From JADLHS01 sp036274115 (lineage in GTDB: Bacteria; Verrucomicrobiota; Verrucomicrobiia; Limisphaerales; JADLHS01), in the NCBI GenBank assembly GCA_036274115.1, contig DASUGI010000263.1, forward strand, positions 1 to 64,000: a DNA stretch of 64,000 bases. The letters run 5' to 3'. A program made the position numbers and the translations under genes. Under the pieces are notes generated by a model, which was not told the DNA's origin, did not search any database, and was given only the letters and a program-made list of their open reading frames with translations. This document shows, piece by piece, positions 25,001-33,618 of this stretch. Position 1 is the first letter of the stretch. Each line of letters opens with the position of its first letter.

Positions 25001-27300
25001 GTCCGATCCGCCTCGCCAACGACAGCACCAGTTCCAGTCGCTCGTTCCGCGGTGGGATGGATGAGGTCGGCATTTGGAATCGCGCGCTGACGCGAGCAGA
25101 GATCGGCGCGATTCTCACCAACGGTATGTCCGGCGGCGGCATCGATGGCCCACCGCCAGCACCGCAACCCGGCACTTATACCTGGACCGGAAATACCGAC
25201 AATTCCTGGGCCAACGCAGGCAACTGGTCCGTTGGCCTTGTTCCAACCGCTCTCAACGTCGCGACCTTTGATGAATCATCCGCACAGAACCTGGATACCG
25301 ACCTGGGCCAACCGTTCAGCGTGTCGGGTGCGTTGATCACGGGAAAACTGCGCGCGTTGGGTATCTCATCTGCCGCGGGCAATGCGCTGACCGTCGGCGC
25401 CAATGGCATTCAAGTCAGCAACAGTTTCACGGCGCTGACACTCGCCGCGCCGGTCACGCTCAACGCGCTGCAAACCTGGACCGTATCCGAGTTCGCCGCA
25501 CTGACGGTCCGCAGCAACATTACCAGTGGAGGCAACGCGTTGACTCTTGTCAACGACGGCAGCGCGACGCTGGCTGGCACTTTCGCGGGGAGCGGTGGCT
25601 TGATCAAAAGGGGCGCAGGAACGCTCACGATGACTGCGGGTCTGCAATCGTTCACAGGTGGACTGGCCGTGAGCAATGGCACATTCAACGCCCTCGGCGG
25701 GCAGTGGGCGCGAAGTTTCTTCGCCAACGTCAGTCCCCGCGCCATCACCGTGTATTCCAACGCCACGCTGGAAACCACCACGCACTCCCTCGGCGGTCTC
25801 GGTGCGTCGTTCTATCAACCGATGATCACGCTGAACGAAGGTGCCAGATGGTATCTCAACGCCGAGCAATATTTGAACGGCGGTAATTTGTCACTCCGCG
25901 GCGCGGAAGTGTTCATCGCGGCAAATGATCTTCGTATCCAGGGCGGTACCGTGACGATCAATTCGTCCAGTCTCCCGACTACGATTACCGGCGGCGGTTC
26001 AATCACCCTGTATGGTGGCACCACGTTCAACGTGGCGAATGGCCCGCTGGCCACGGACGCCATCATCGCCATACCCATCGGGAACTCTGGCAATCAGTCC
26101 CTGACAAAGTCAGGGGCGGGCACCCTTGCACTCACCGAGGCATCGACGTTCTTCGGGCCCACCACCGTGAGTGCCGGCACGCTGGCGTTGCGTGGCGGCG
26201 ACAATCGTTTGCCCCAGGCCATGTCCGTTTCAATCAGCGCGGGTGCCGTTCTCGATTTAAGCAACAACAATCAAGCGCTCGCCAGTCTCACCGGCAGCGG
26301 CAACGTCTCTCTCGGTTACGGCACGCTGACTCTGGCCATGACTTCCGCGCAAACTTTCAGTGGCATCATCAGTGGTTCGCCCAACGGCGCGCCGCCGGCT
26401 TCGGGCAACACCGAGGAATCGCCCAACCCGGGCGGACTGACCAAGTCCGGCTCCGGCAAGTTGACCCTCACCGCGAACCAGGCTTACACCGGCGACACGC
26501 TTATCACTTCGGGCACGCTGGCACTCAGCGGCAATGGCGGTTTGCCCGGGAGTTCGAACCTTGTCGTTTCGCTCGGCGGCATCCTGGACGTGACGGCGAA
26601 AACTGGCGCCAGCATTGGTCTTTCTGCGGGCCAGACACTCAAAGGGCGCGGCACGGTGCTCGGCGGCGTAAGCGTCAACAATCTTTCCACCATCTCGCCC
26701 GGCGAAAGTGTGGGCACGCTGGTGACCGGAGCTGAAACCTGGGCCGGTGGCGGCACTTATCTTTGGGAAGCCAATCACGCCACCACGCCGGGCAACTGGG
26801 ACACGTTGAACATCAATGGCACGCTCAACATCGCCGCCAATGCCGGGAACAAATTTGTCCTGCAACTCGTCTCGCCCCCCGGGCCGTTGCCCGGATTCAA
26901 CAGTGCGACGAGCTACAGTTGGATCATCGCCACCACCACCGGCGGCGTGCAGAATTTTGATCCGGCAAAGTTTGCGGTGGACGCCAGTGGCCTGGGCGTG
27001 AATCTCTCTGGTGGCGCGTTCACGGTGCAGGTTTCGGGCAACAATCTCTTGTTGGTGTTCACGCCGTTTGTCGCGCCCAGGATCAACAGCAGTCTCATGC
27101 TGCCCAACGGCTGGTTTACTCTCAGCGGCACGGGCGGCGTGGCGCAAACGTACGTTCTGCTCACTGCGTCGAATTTGAACTCACCCATACTCTGGTCGCC
27201 CCTGCAAACCAATACTGCGGATGAAAACGGCCTGTTCATTTTCACCGATGAGACAACCACCAACGTGCTGATGCGCTTTTATCGCTTGAGCACCCCCTGA
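22069..27300 (+). CDS. Giant exported metalloprotease-like protein with LamG and autotransporter-strand repeats
   Basis: 1743 residues from the ATG at 22069, chosen for its signal peptide (MMQRPPYLAALATVALLTG). Residues about 150-370 look like a metzincin domain: HEAGHNWDVGH at 319-329 has the three zinc histidines and Glu of HExxHxxxxxH, but the usual Gly at position 8 is Asp. Next are a cadherin-like unit (INVLTNDWDGNGDALTV, FAYTVQDSTG; about 390-470), LamG one (about 473-705), a fibronectin-like unit (TYYWRVDEI; 706-800), LamG two (808-1025), then from about 1034 (YTWTGNTDNSWANAGNWS) a beta-helix with several autotransporter-associated strand repeats (GAGTLTMTAG, KSGAGTLALTEA, KSGSGKLTLTAN). 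The tail MRFYRLSTP is shared with neighbours. No membrane barrel follows the repeats, so it is not a classical autotransporter. Confidence 0.85.
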   Translation: MMQRPPYLAALATVALLTGAATAIAQTLPANLVLTNITIQGQPRSLALYKRSVRATNLFYLTWSAGTGYQTNTPPQVRTYRGTVVGASNTIVCATIKPGGLLQADGFDYEQGKSYTWQINNVNVSSQLPPGTFGSPPNLGAVAAEPSEESGHALRDIMDSIEPPGADPGALSESNVAALAQLPRSTYMPPSGGMKVMDLGIDLTHYRFVNSFGSNPDAAFVDVEHEVNIYDLLMARDALVSIRESVFVIRQDIFYVPTSGGHQLNLITAEWKSVPLTNLPWAQVHSFATEQGLFGTGGYAWGNVIGKDESSANVEALYHEAGHNWDVGHLVYGRDTMGGNRPNHGPFCIDRLLRKRDESITEGDITSFPGTYPDRLPPYTHVDCASVLTNSFVNINVLTNDWDGNGDALTVIVFSTNTLKGGVVSWVNNGTLRYTPAPNYVGKDIFAYTVQDSTGLKTRDIVHVEVINRNLAVSYSFEETDGKLATDSTGNGHPGKLQGATDFATSTEPGVSGQALRVDSGGVICDNSPLMPADAPVNSDYNYWPFDAETMSRGNFFDPMDESYTVAFWFKADDVSTSRSLLKKEWHTENHVGFSLTMSGSGLTATVREFNGLSNTKTLTWSTALAASRWYHVALQFDRTVNQARLFVDGVQRASAALDAGRFIFQGRQPLLLGEGAGGQVAFDEFRLYTKALSLAEIQALYAIGHIAASGPSPSDGERDVALSRQLTWVAGRATYQHDVFFGTNFAAVAAATTNSPEYVARRTVANFSPGILLPDTTYYWRVDEILGGTNVAAGSVWSFITAPDSIHGGLKLQLTLDARDTLGNITYDRAGPPFNDGTLNNAPTPTAGQVAEGLAFNGANQYVEVPALSLTTDTITLLAWVRRDGVANLNDWAGIIFHRGGSVSGLNVSTLNRLGYHWNDAANTYNFNSGLTLPSDQWVLAALTVETNRAILYLGTTNGVLLSATNNVSHNLSTFDSPIRLANDSTSSSRSFRGGMDEVGIWNRALTRAEIGAILTNGMSGGGIDGPPPAPQPGTYTWTGNTDNSWANAGNWSVGLVPTALNVATFDESSAQNLDTDLGQPFSVSGALITGKLRALGISSAAGNALTVGANGIQVSNSFTALTLAAPVTLNALQTWTVSEFAALTVRSNITSGGNALTLVNDGSATLAGTFAGSGGLIKRGAGTLTMTAGLQSFTGGLAVSNGTFNALGGQWARSFFANVSPRAITVYSNATLETTTHSLGGLGASFYQPMITLNEGARWYLNAEQYLNGGNLSLRGAEVFIAANDLRIQGGTVTINSSSLPTTITGGGSITLYGGTTFNVANGPLATDAIIAIPIGNSGNQSLTKSGAGTLALTEASTFFGPTTVSAGTLALRGGDNRLPQAMSVSISAGAVLDLSNNNQALASLTGSGNVSLGYGTLTLAMTSAQTFSGIISGSPNGAPPASGNTEESPNPGGLTKSGSGKLTLTANQAYTGDTLITSGTLALSGNGGLPGSSNLVVSLGGILDVTAKTGASIGLSAGQTLKGRGTVLGGVSVNNLSTISPGESVGTLVTGAETWAGGGTYLWEANHATTPGNWDTLNINGTLNIAANAGNKFVLQLVSPPGPLPGFNSATSYSWIIATTTGGVQNFDPAKFAVDASGLGVNLSGGAFTVQVSGNNLLLVFTPFVAPRINSSLMLPNGWFTLSGTGGVAQTYVLLTASNLNSPILWSPLQTNTADENGLFIFTDETTTNVLMRFYRLSTP

Positions 27301-27325
27301 CGGTTGCCCATCTTGCGCTTCCTGA

Positions 27326-28351
27326 ATGAAAGCTTTAGCGAAAACGAAATCTGAACCCGGACTCGAACTGGTGGACGTGCCCGAACCCACCATTGGCATC
27401 AACGACGTGCTCATCCACGTCAACCGCACGGGCATTTGCGGCACGGACCTGCACATCTACAAGTGGGATGCCTGGGCGCAAAAAACCATTCCCGTGCCGA
27501 TGGTGGTGGGACACGAGTTCGTCGGCGAGATCGTCAAGATTGGCGCTAACGTAAACGACTTTCGCGTGGGCGACATCGTCAGTGGCGAGGGCCACGTTGT
27601 GTGTGGCCGCTGCCGTAATTGCATGGCGGGCCGTCGTCACCTGTGCGCGGACACCAAGGGCGTGGGCGTCAATCGTCCCGGCGCCTTCGCTGAATATCTT
27701 TCCTTGCCGATGACCAATGTCTGGCATCACTCGAAGAACGTGGACCTCGACGTAGCCTCGATTTTCGATCCATTCGGCAATGCTGTACACACGGCGCTTT
27801 CGTTTCCGGTGCTCGGCGAGGACGTGTTGATCACCGGGGCCGGGCCGATTGGCATCATGGCCGTGGCGATTGTGAAACATGCCGGCGCGCGGCACGTCGT
27901 CGTTACCGACGTAAACGAGTATCGCCTGGCGCTGGCGAAGAAGCTCGGGGCTACCGTGGCGTTGAACGTGAAGACCGGCAATCTCCGCGACGTGCAAAAG
28001 CAGCTTGGCATGAAGGAGGGCTTCGACGTCGGGCTCGAAATGTCGGGCAACCCGGCGGCGTTTCGCGACATGATCGACAACATGTGTCACGGCGGAAAAA
28101 TCGCGATACTGGGCATTCCTTCGGAGCAGATGGCGATTGATTGGAACAAGGTCGTTTTCAACATGCTCACGATCAAAGGCATTTACGGTCGCGAGATGTA
28201 TGAGACCTGGTACCAGATGACCGTGATGCTGGAGAGCGGCTTGAACATCGCGCCGGTCATCACGCATCGGCTGCATTACACTGACTTCGAACAAGGCTTT
28301 GCCGCGATGAAGAGCGGTGAGTGCGGCAAAGTGATTTTGAATTGGCGTTAG
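27326..28351 (+). CDS. tdh: L-threonine 3-dehydrogenase
   Basis: Oxidises L-threonine to 2-amino-3-ketobutyrate with NAD+, first step of the route to glycine completed by Kbl (33619-34809). 341 residues, the same length as the E. coli enzyme. Catalytic zinc ligands Cys38 (GICGTD), His63 and Glu64 (GHEFVGEIV) and the structural zinc cysteines 93, 96, 99 and 107 (CGRCRNCMAGRRHLC) fall at the same positions as in E. coli. The NAD-binding ITGAGPIGIMAVAIV follows. It starts 25 bp after the giant exported protein and is separated from the rest of the pathway by a repeat-filled gap. Confidence 0.97.
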   Translation: MKALAKTKSEPGLELVDVPEPTIGINDVLIHVNRTGICGTDLHIYKWDAWAQKTIPVPMVVGHEFVGEIVKIGANVNDFRVGDIVSGEGHVVCGRCRNCMAGRRHLCADTKGVGVNRPGAFAEYLSLPMTNVWHHSKNVDLDVASIFDPFGNAVHTALSFPVLGEDVLITGAGPIGIMAVAIVKHAGARHVVVTDVNEYRLALAKKLGATVALNVKTGNLRDVQKQLGMKEGFDVGLEMSGNPAAFRDMIDNMCHGGKIAILGIPSEQMAIDWNKVVFNMLTIKGIYGREMYETWYQMTVMLESGLNIAPVITHRLHYTDFEQGFAAMKSGECGKVILNWR

Positions 28352-28431
28352 AGTATTTCGATGGATCTTTTAGCTGCCAACGAAGCGGAGTGCGAAGGGC
28401 GAAAGGATTGCGCACAGATGGCTGGAACGTC

Positions 28432-28590
28432 CGCCCTCACCCCGGCCCTCTCCCCGGGGAGAGGGAGAATCCTATGCCGTCTCTCTCGCGAACCTGCGAC
28501 TGGATTCGCGCGAAGTGCTCTCGGATTTCTGAAAACTTCCCATCGCTGTCCCCTCTCCCCGGGGGAGAGGGTCAGGGTGAGGGCGAGCGT
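28432..28590. repeat. Large inverted repeat, CCCTCACC...GGTGAGGG family
   Basis: The outer arms are CGCCCTCACCC (28432-28442) and GGGTGAGGGCG (28575-28585). Each arm continues into its own small palindrome (CCCTCTCCCCGGGGAGAGGG on the left; CCCTCTCCCC-GGGGGAGAGG on the right), so the whole could fold into a branched structure. A half copy lies at 40705-40750 after hypC. It fills most of the 272-bp gap between tdh and the cysteine synthase gene and looks like a dispersed, MITE-like element. Confidence 0.85.
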
Positions 28591-28623
28591 GGACTCCCTC
28601 AAACCAAGCCGCGGAAATCTCTT

Positions 28624-29601
28624 ATGACTCCAGCCGCTGCAACTGTTGCCAAGCGCGATCCGAACGCGCCGGTGTTGTCGCTCATCGGCAATACGCCACT
28701 TGTGCCGCTGCGATTCGAACCGGAGGGCCTCACGCTGCTCGCCAAATGCGAGTTCCTGAATCCGAGCGGAAGCATCAAGGACCGTCTGGCCAAGACAGTC
28801 CTGGTCGAAGCGTTGGAAAACGGGCGGCTGCGACCGGATTCGATCATCCTGGAGTGCACGAGCGGAAACACCGGCATCGCTCTGTCCATGGTGGGTGCGG
28901 CATTGGGCTATCGCGTGACCATCCTGATGTCTTCGACAGCGAGCGAGGAGCGGCGGAATTTAATCCGACAACTTGGAGCGGAACTCATCCTGTTCGACAG
29001 CGGCGGGATGTATCAAACTGGAATTGAACTCTCCCATGAAATGGCGGCCAGGGATTCACGTTACTTCCTGCCGCGCCAGTTTGAGAATCCGCTGAATGTC
29101 GAAGATCACGAACACGGCACGGGCCAGGAAATTCTTCAACAGGTGAACGGGCCGATTCACGCGTTCGTAACGGGCTTCGGCACGGGCGGCACCTTGGCCG
29201 GTTGCGGCAAAGCGATTAAACGTCGCTGGCCCAGTGCGCGCATCATTGCCATGGAGCCGGCGGAACAGGCTCTGCTCGCCGGCGAATGTCCGTGCTGCCA
29301 TTTCATCGAAGGCGTGGCCGACGGTTTCATCCCGCCCTTGCTTCGTGACGCGCCGCTGGATGGCGAAGTCAAAGTGCGCAGCGCCGAAGCGATGGCAATG
29401 ACCCGGCGATTGCATCGCGAATTCGGATTGCTGGTCGGCACCAGTTCCGGTGCAAATGTCGTCGCTGCCCTCTCCGTCGCTCGTGAACTCGGTCCGCAAG
29501 CCTCTGTCGTGACGATGCTTTGCGACCGCGCGGAACGTTACTTCAGCACACAGTTATTTGATCCCGCGACAACATCGAATCCGACTACTTCCACCCAATG
29601 A
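28624..29601 (+). CDS. Cysteine synthase family PLP enzyme
   Basis: 325 residues from the ATG at 28624. Fold-type II PLP enzyme of the CysK/cystathionine beta-synthase family: PLP lysine is Lys52 in NPSGSIKDRLA, the substrate loop is ECTSGNTGIALSMVG, and the phosphate loop is GFGTGGTLAGCGKAI. The IEGVADGFIPPLL segment matches the IQGIGAGFIP motif of O-acetylserine sulfhydrylases; before it stands GECPCCH, an unusual cysteine cluster. Probably makes cysteine from O-acetylserine or a related ester, but CBS-type activity cannot be excluded. It heads a run of six genes with gaps of 13 bp or less, ending in kbl. Confidence 0.85.
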   Translation: MTPAAATVAKRDPNAPVLSLIGNTPLVPLRFEPEGLTLLAKCEFLNPSGSIKDRLAKTVLVEALENGRLRPDSIILECTSGNTGIALSMVGAALGYRVTILMSSTASEERRNLIRQLGAELILFDSGGMYQTGIELSHEMAARDSRYFLPRQFENPLNVEDHEHGTGQEILQQVNGPIHAFVTGFGTGGTLAGCGKAIKRRWPSARIIAMEPAEQALLAGECPCCHFIEGVADGFIPPLLRDAPLDGEVKVRSAEAMAMTRRLHREFGLLVGTSSGANVVAALSVARELGPQASVVTMLCDRAERYFSTQLFDPATTSNPTTSTQ

Positions 29602-30872
29602 GAAAAAACTGGCTGTTTGCCTTGATTGCATCCGCGTGCCTCAGCGCCCGAGCTGAACTGCAAATCCCTGCCTACACGGCGTACCTGAGTCCCGATGCCG
29701 ATGGCGCGCGCGTGTCGCAGCGTTCCGGCATTACGCGCTGGCAGAATTCGGGCGTGAAGGTCGAATGGTTTGGCCAGTTCAAAGCCACCGGCAAACTGGA
29801 CGCGAAAGTTACATTGCGATTACCCGTCGGCGAGTCGTCAAAGCTGCGCCTCACCGTCGCTGGTCACTCTCACGAAGCAACCGCAGCCGGCGCGGGCACG
29901 AACCTTGTGACAGTAAGCTTCGGCGAGTTCGACGTGAAGTCATCGGGCTATCAGCGCTTCACTTTGGAATCACTCAACCCCGCGGGAAAATCTGCCGGCG
30001 ATCTCGCCGCGCTGATTCTCGACGGACCTGCAACCAAAGATGCCCATTTCAATCTGAAGGAACGGCGCAACGCCGCCTCCGTTCACCTGTCGTATTCCGC
30101 GCCGCGCGACACCAAGGTTCAGGCGCTGTATTGCGAAGTCACCGCGGTTGAAGATCCCATCTGGACCTTCTACATGGCTTGTGGCTGGCATCGCGGCTAT
30201 TTTGGGATGCAGGTGAACAGTCCCACGGAACGCCGCATCATTTTCAGTGTGTGGGACAGTGGCAACGAAGCTGTGGATCGGAATAAAGTCGCAGCGCCGG
30301 ATCGAGTCACTCTGGTGGCCAAGGGTGAAGGGGTTTACTCGGGCGACTTCGGCAATGAAGGCACGGGCGGCCACAGTCATCTCAAGTTTCAATGGAAGAC
30401 GGGCGAGAAGCAGCGGTTCATCGTCACGGCAAAACCGGTGGACGACACGCACACGGTTTATTCCGGATACTATTTCCGACCGGACAAATCCGAGTGGATG
30501 CTGATCTCCAGTTGGAAAGCGCCCAAGGACGGCGGTTGGTTGCGCGGCTTGCACAGTTTCAGTGAAAACTTTGGCGGCGCGAACGGCCACGTACAACGCA
30601 AGGCGCTCTTCGGCAATCAATGGTATCAAACGGACGCCGGCGAATGGATGGAGATTACCACCGCCAGTTTCAGTCACGACTCCACCGGAAAGGCAGATCG
30701 CCTGGATCGCTTCATGGGCGTGGAGAACGGACAATTCTTCCTGAGTCACGGCGGATTTGTGGAAGGGTTCACCACGTTCGGCGAGAAGTTCAATCGTCCG
30801 GCCACGAGCCAACCGCCGACGGATTTGAAGCTGCCGCCGTTGCCCCCGATCAAAACTGCGGCAAATCAATGA
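29598..30872 (+). CDS. Exported DUF5077/DUF3472 protein
   Basis: 424 residues, start overlapping the previous stop by 4 bp (ATGA). Signal peptide MRKNWLFALIASACLSARA. The first 130 residues (LQIPAYTAYLSPDADGARVSQ... GITRWQN) match DUF5077, and the central part (ASVHLSYSAPRDTKVQALYCEV, ACGWHRGYFGMQVNSPTERRIIFSVWDSG, FGNEGTGGHSHLKFQW) matches DUF3472. Function unknown; these domains are often near sugar hydrolases and are probably beta-rich carbohydrate-related modules. The GH29 gene in the same run supports this. Confidence 0.83.
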   Translation: MRKNWLFALIASACLSARAELQIPAYTAYLSPDADGARVSQRSGITRWQNSGVKVEWFGQFKATGKLDAKVTLRLPVGESSKLRLTVAGHSHEATAAGAGTNLVTVSFGEFDVKSSGYQRFTLESLNPAGKSAGDLAALILDGPATKDAHFNLKERRNAASVHLSYSAPRDTKVQALYCEVTAVEDPIWTFYMACGWHRGYFGMQVNSPTERRIIFSVWDSGNEAVDRNKVAAPDRVTLVAKGEGVYSGDFGNEGTGGHSHLKFQWKTGEKQRFIVTAKPVDDTHTVYSGYYFRPDKSEWMLISSWKAPKDGGWLRGLHSFSENFGGANGHVQRKALFGNQWYQTDAGEWMEITTASFSHDSTGKADRLDRFMGVENGQFFLSHGGFVEGFTTFGEKFNRPATSQPPTDLKLPPLPPIKTAANQ

Positions 30873-31192
30873 GCGAACTCAGCCCGAAACAAATTGCCTA
30901 CCTGCGCGGACTCGGCCAGCGCCTCGAACCCACGGTTCACGTTGGCCAGGCGGGCCTTTCTGACGCACTGCTCGCCAGCTTGAATGAGGCGTTGGACAAC
31001 CAGGAACTGGTCAAACTGAAGTTTCATGCGCACAAGGAAGAGAAGAAGCAGCTCGCGCCGGAACTGGCCGCCCGCTCCAGCAGTGTCCTGGTGCAGCGAG
31101 TGGGTCATGTGGTGCTGCTCTATCGCCAGCAACCCGATCCTGCCAAACGCAAAATTCAAGTGCCCGCGCACGAGAAGCCTCCAGTTACTTGA
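30869..31192 (+). CDS. yhbY: YhbY/CRS1 family RNA-binding protein
   Basis: 107 residues with the CRM domain: LSPKQIAYLRGLGQRLEPTV, HVGQAGLSDALLASLNEAL, NQELVKLKF and the GxxG-like RVGHVVLLYR. In E. coli YhbY associates with pre-50S ribosomal particles. The ATG at 30869 overlaps the stop of the DUF3472 gene by 4 bp, so translation is probably coupled. It is an odd companion for exported sugar-related proteins. Confidence 0.93.
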   Translation: MSELSPKQIAYLRGLGQRLEPTVHVGQAGLSDALLASLNEALDNQELVKLKFHAHKEEKKQLAPELAARSSSVLVQRVGHVVLLYRQQPDPAKRKIQVPAHEKPPVT

Positions 31193-31205
31193 GAGACCCT
31201 TCGAA

Positions 31206-32111
31206 ATGAAATTCCTTCCTCGCTTGATGCTTGGCCTCGCCATGTGCGTGGCCATAACCGCCCGGCCGGCTGAAACCAAACCCGGTTCGCTGCCACCGTT
31301 GCCCTGGCACTTGGCCGATGTCTGGTGGACGTTCGAGGAAACCACGCCGAACTTCGAATCGCTCGAAATGGATGTCACGATCGATCGCGACGTGCCGGAT
31401 ACGGTGAATCTCTACATCGCTCCCTGCGGCATCGCCAAAATCAACGGACTCGATTTCTACGGCGGCCTGCAATCCAATATCAATGGGTGGGCCAACGCCA
31501 CGAACCGGACGCGGGTTCATCCCGGCAAAGGCGCCATCTTCTCGCGCTGGTCGAGCGACAAGAAAACTCCCGTCGGTCTGGACAACGTGCGCGTGGCGGG
31601 AACGAACTGTCTCGTGGAAAGCGCGGGCTACGAAGGCGAGTTCGCCAGCGTGCGCCGGCCCTTCGCGTGGACTCAGGGGACTTACACTTATCAGATTATA
31701 AAGGCCCAGACCGAGGTGACGGACGGGAAGACGAATACCTGGTTCACTTGCCGCGTGAAGGATGCGAGCGGTCAAATCCATGAAATCGGCAGCCTGCGGT
31801 TTGAGGGCGCGGACTTCACCTTTTGGGCGCGCCATGCCGCGTTCGTTGAAGTTTATTCAACGGCCAAAATTCCCCGCAGCGAAATTCCGGAAGTCAAAGT
31901 CACGTTTGGTTATCCCCGCCTGAACGGTAAGCATCCGAAACTCAAATCGGCTTCGGTGATTCATCCCGGCCCGGGTGAGCGCTCCGGGTCACCCGATTGC
32001 GCCGGCGCCACCACCGATGGCTCGTCTGTGGTCGTAACCGTCGGCCCCGTCTTCACCCGCGACGCCAAAGATCGACGACATCCGCTTGATTTGAAAATGC
32101 CCGGCGTGTAA
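31206..32111 (+). CDS. Exported protein, DUF3472-like
   Basis: 301 residues with a signal peptide (MKFLPRLMLGLAMCVAITA). The body (IAPCGIAKINGLDFYGGLQSN, then KGAIFSRWSS and ESAGYEGEFASVRRPFAW) has the same layout as the DUF3472 part of the protein at 29598-30872: a GLQ or GMQ strand, a one-word sentence of Trp/Ser, then a Gly-rich strand. I take it as a diverged relative. It sits 13 bp after yhbY and 12 bp before the fucosidase. Confidence 0.7.
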   Translation: MKFLPRLMLGLAMCVAITARPAETKPGSLPPLPWHLADVWWTFEETTPNFESLEMDVTIDRDVPDTVNLYIAPCGIAKINGLDFYGGLQSNINGWANATNRTRVHPGKGAIFSRWSSDKKTPVGLDNVRVAGTNCLVESAGYEGEFASVRRPFAWTQGTYTYQIIKAQTEVTDGKTNTWFTCRVKDASGQIHEIGSLRFEGADFTFWARHAAFVEVYSTAKIPRSEIPEVKVTFGYPRLNGKHPKLKSASVIHPGPGERSGSPDCAGATTDGSSVVVTVGPVFTRDAKDRRHPLDLKMPGV

Positions 32112-32123
32112 CCCTCCCGCACC

Positions 32124-33614
32124 GTGAGAGCACTCTCCGCGATCATCTGGTACGCCATCACGGCACTCGCCGCCGTCGGCGCTATTGCCGAGAATTCATC
32201 GGTGGCGCCGCCCAAGCCATTCGGACCCGTGCCGACCGAAAGACAATTGCGCTGGCACGAGATGGAGTTCTACGGCTTTCTCCACTTCACCGTAAACACC
32301 TTCACCGACAAAGAGTGGGGCTACGGCGATGAGAGCGAAGCCGTTTTTAATCCGACTGATTTTGATGCGGATCAGATTGTCACCGTGGCCAAAGCCGCGG
32401 GCATGAAAGGACTCATCCTGACCGCGAAACATCACGATGGCTTTTGCCTTTGGCCCAGCCAGTATACCGAGCACTCGGTCAAGAACAGCCCGTGGCGAAA
32501 TGGCAAAGGCGACGTGGTGAAAGAGATTTCCGAGGCCAGCCGCAAACACGGACTCAAGTTCGGCGTCTATCTTTCTCCCTGGGATCGTAACCACTCGCAG
32601 TATGGGCGGCCCGAATATGTCGCGTATTATCGCAGCCAACTTCGCGAACTGCTGACCCACTATGGCGAGATCTTCACGGTGTGGTTCGATGGAGCTAATG
32701 GTGGGGATGGTTTCTACGGCGGCGCGAGGGAAAAGCGCACCATCGACAATCGCACCTATTACGATTGGCCGAACACGTGGCAGATTGTTCGCGAACTGAT
32801 GCCCCTGGCGGTGATGTTCAGCGATGCCGGGCCGGATATGCGTTGGGTGGGAAACGAACGCGGCATCGCGGGAGATCCTTGTTGGGCTACGCTGAATGCT
32901 GCGGGCCGCTATCCGGGCGGCAGCAGTGCGGGACTAAATTCCGGTGAACGTCCCGGCACGGACTGGATTCCGGCGGAATGCGACGTCTCCATTCGGCCCG
33001 GCTGGTTTTACCACGCCAGCGAGGACGCCAAAGTCAAAACGCCGACGCAACTGCTCGACATCTATTACAAGTCCGTGGGCCGCGGCGCGTGCCTCAATCT
33101 CAATCTTCCACCCGATCGACGCGGGCGTATCGCGGACCACGATGTGCGATCACTGCGCGAGTTTCGACAAATTCTCGATGCGACATTTGCTCGAAATGTT
33201 GCTGAAGCCGAGAGAATCGAAGCGAGCAACACGCGTGGTAACTCACCCGATTTTGCAGCGGCCTATGTGCTCGACACCAACCGGAACACCTGCTGGGCCA
33301 CCGACGACAACGTCACCAATGCTGAGCTGATCGTTACGCTTGCTGCCCCCGCCACTTTCAACGTCATCAATTTGCGCGAGTATTTGCCATGGGGCCAACG
33401 CGTGGACGCTTTCGCGTTGGATCGCTGGCAGGACGGAAAGTGGATCGAGTTCGCCCGGGGCACGAGCATTGGTAACCGGCGATTGGTGCGAGTTGATCCG
33501 GTTACCACGGACAAGGTGCGCCTGCGCATCACTCGGGCCGCTGCTTGTCCTGCCATTTCCGAATTCGGCTTGTATGCCGAACCGACCGGACTGCGGGCAA
33601 CGCCCAGGAACTAA
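32124..33614 (+). CDS. Alpha-L-fucosidase, GH29, exported
   Basis: 496 residues starting with GTG. Signal peptide, then the GH29 barrel: RQLRWHEMEFYGFLHFTVNTF, LILTAKHHDGFCLWPS and the catalytic nucleophile Asp189 in FTVWFDGANG. The last 140 residues (NTCWATDDNVTNAELIVTL to VRLRITRAAACPAISEFGLY) look like an F5/8 type C sugar-binding domain. It would release fucose from glycans outside the cytosol. Four bases separate its stop from kbl. Confidence 0.93.
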   Translation: MRALSAIIWYAITALAAVGAIAENSSVAPPKPFGPVPTERQLRWHEMEFYGFLHFTVNTFTDKEWGYGDESEAVFNPTDFDADQIVTVAKAAGMKGLILTAKHHDGFCLWPSQYTEHSVKNSPWRNGKGDVVKEISEASRKHGLKFGVYLSPWDRNHSQYGRPEYVAYYRSQLRELLTHYGEIFTVWFDGANGGDGFYGGAREKRTIDNRTYYDWPNTWQIVRELMPLAVMFSDAGPDMRWVGNERGIAGDPCWATLNAAGRYPGGSSAGLNSGERPGTDWIPAECDVSIRPGWFYHASEDAKVKTPTQLLDIYYKSVGRGACLNLNLPPDRRGRIADHDVRSLREFRQILDATFARNVAEAERIEASNTRGNSPDFAAAYVLDTNRNTCWATDDNVTNAELIVTLAAPATFNVINLREYLPWGQRVDAFALDRWQDGKWIEFARGTSIGNRRLVRVDPVTTDKVRLRITRAAACPAISEFGLYAEPTGLRATPRN

Positions 33615-33618
33615 AACT

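Noticed and set aside
18383..27147. Many 200-300 residue frames antisense to the LamG and strand-repeat genes
   Set aside because: They come from the Gly/Thr/Asn-rich codon use of the plus-strand genes, lack domains or starts with context, and overlap fully.
28432..28590. CRISPR array or phage attachment site
   Set aside because: Only inverted arms, no regularly spaced direct repeats with spacers, no cas or integrase genes.
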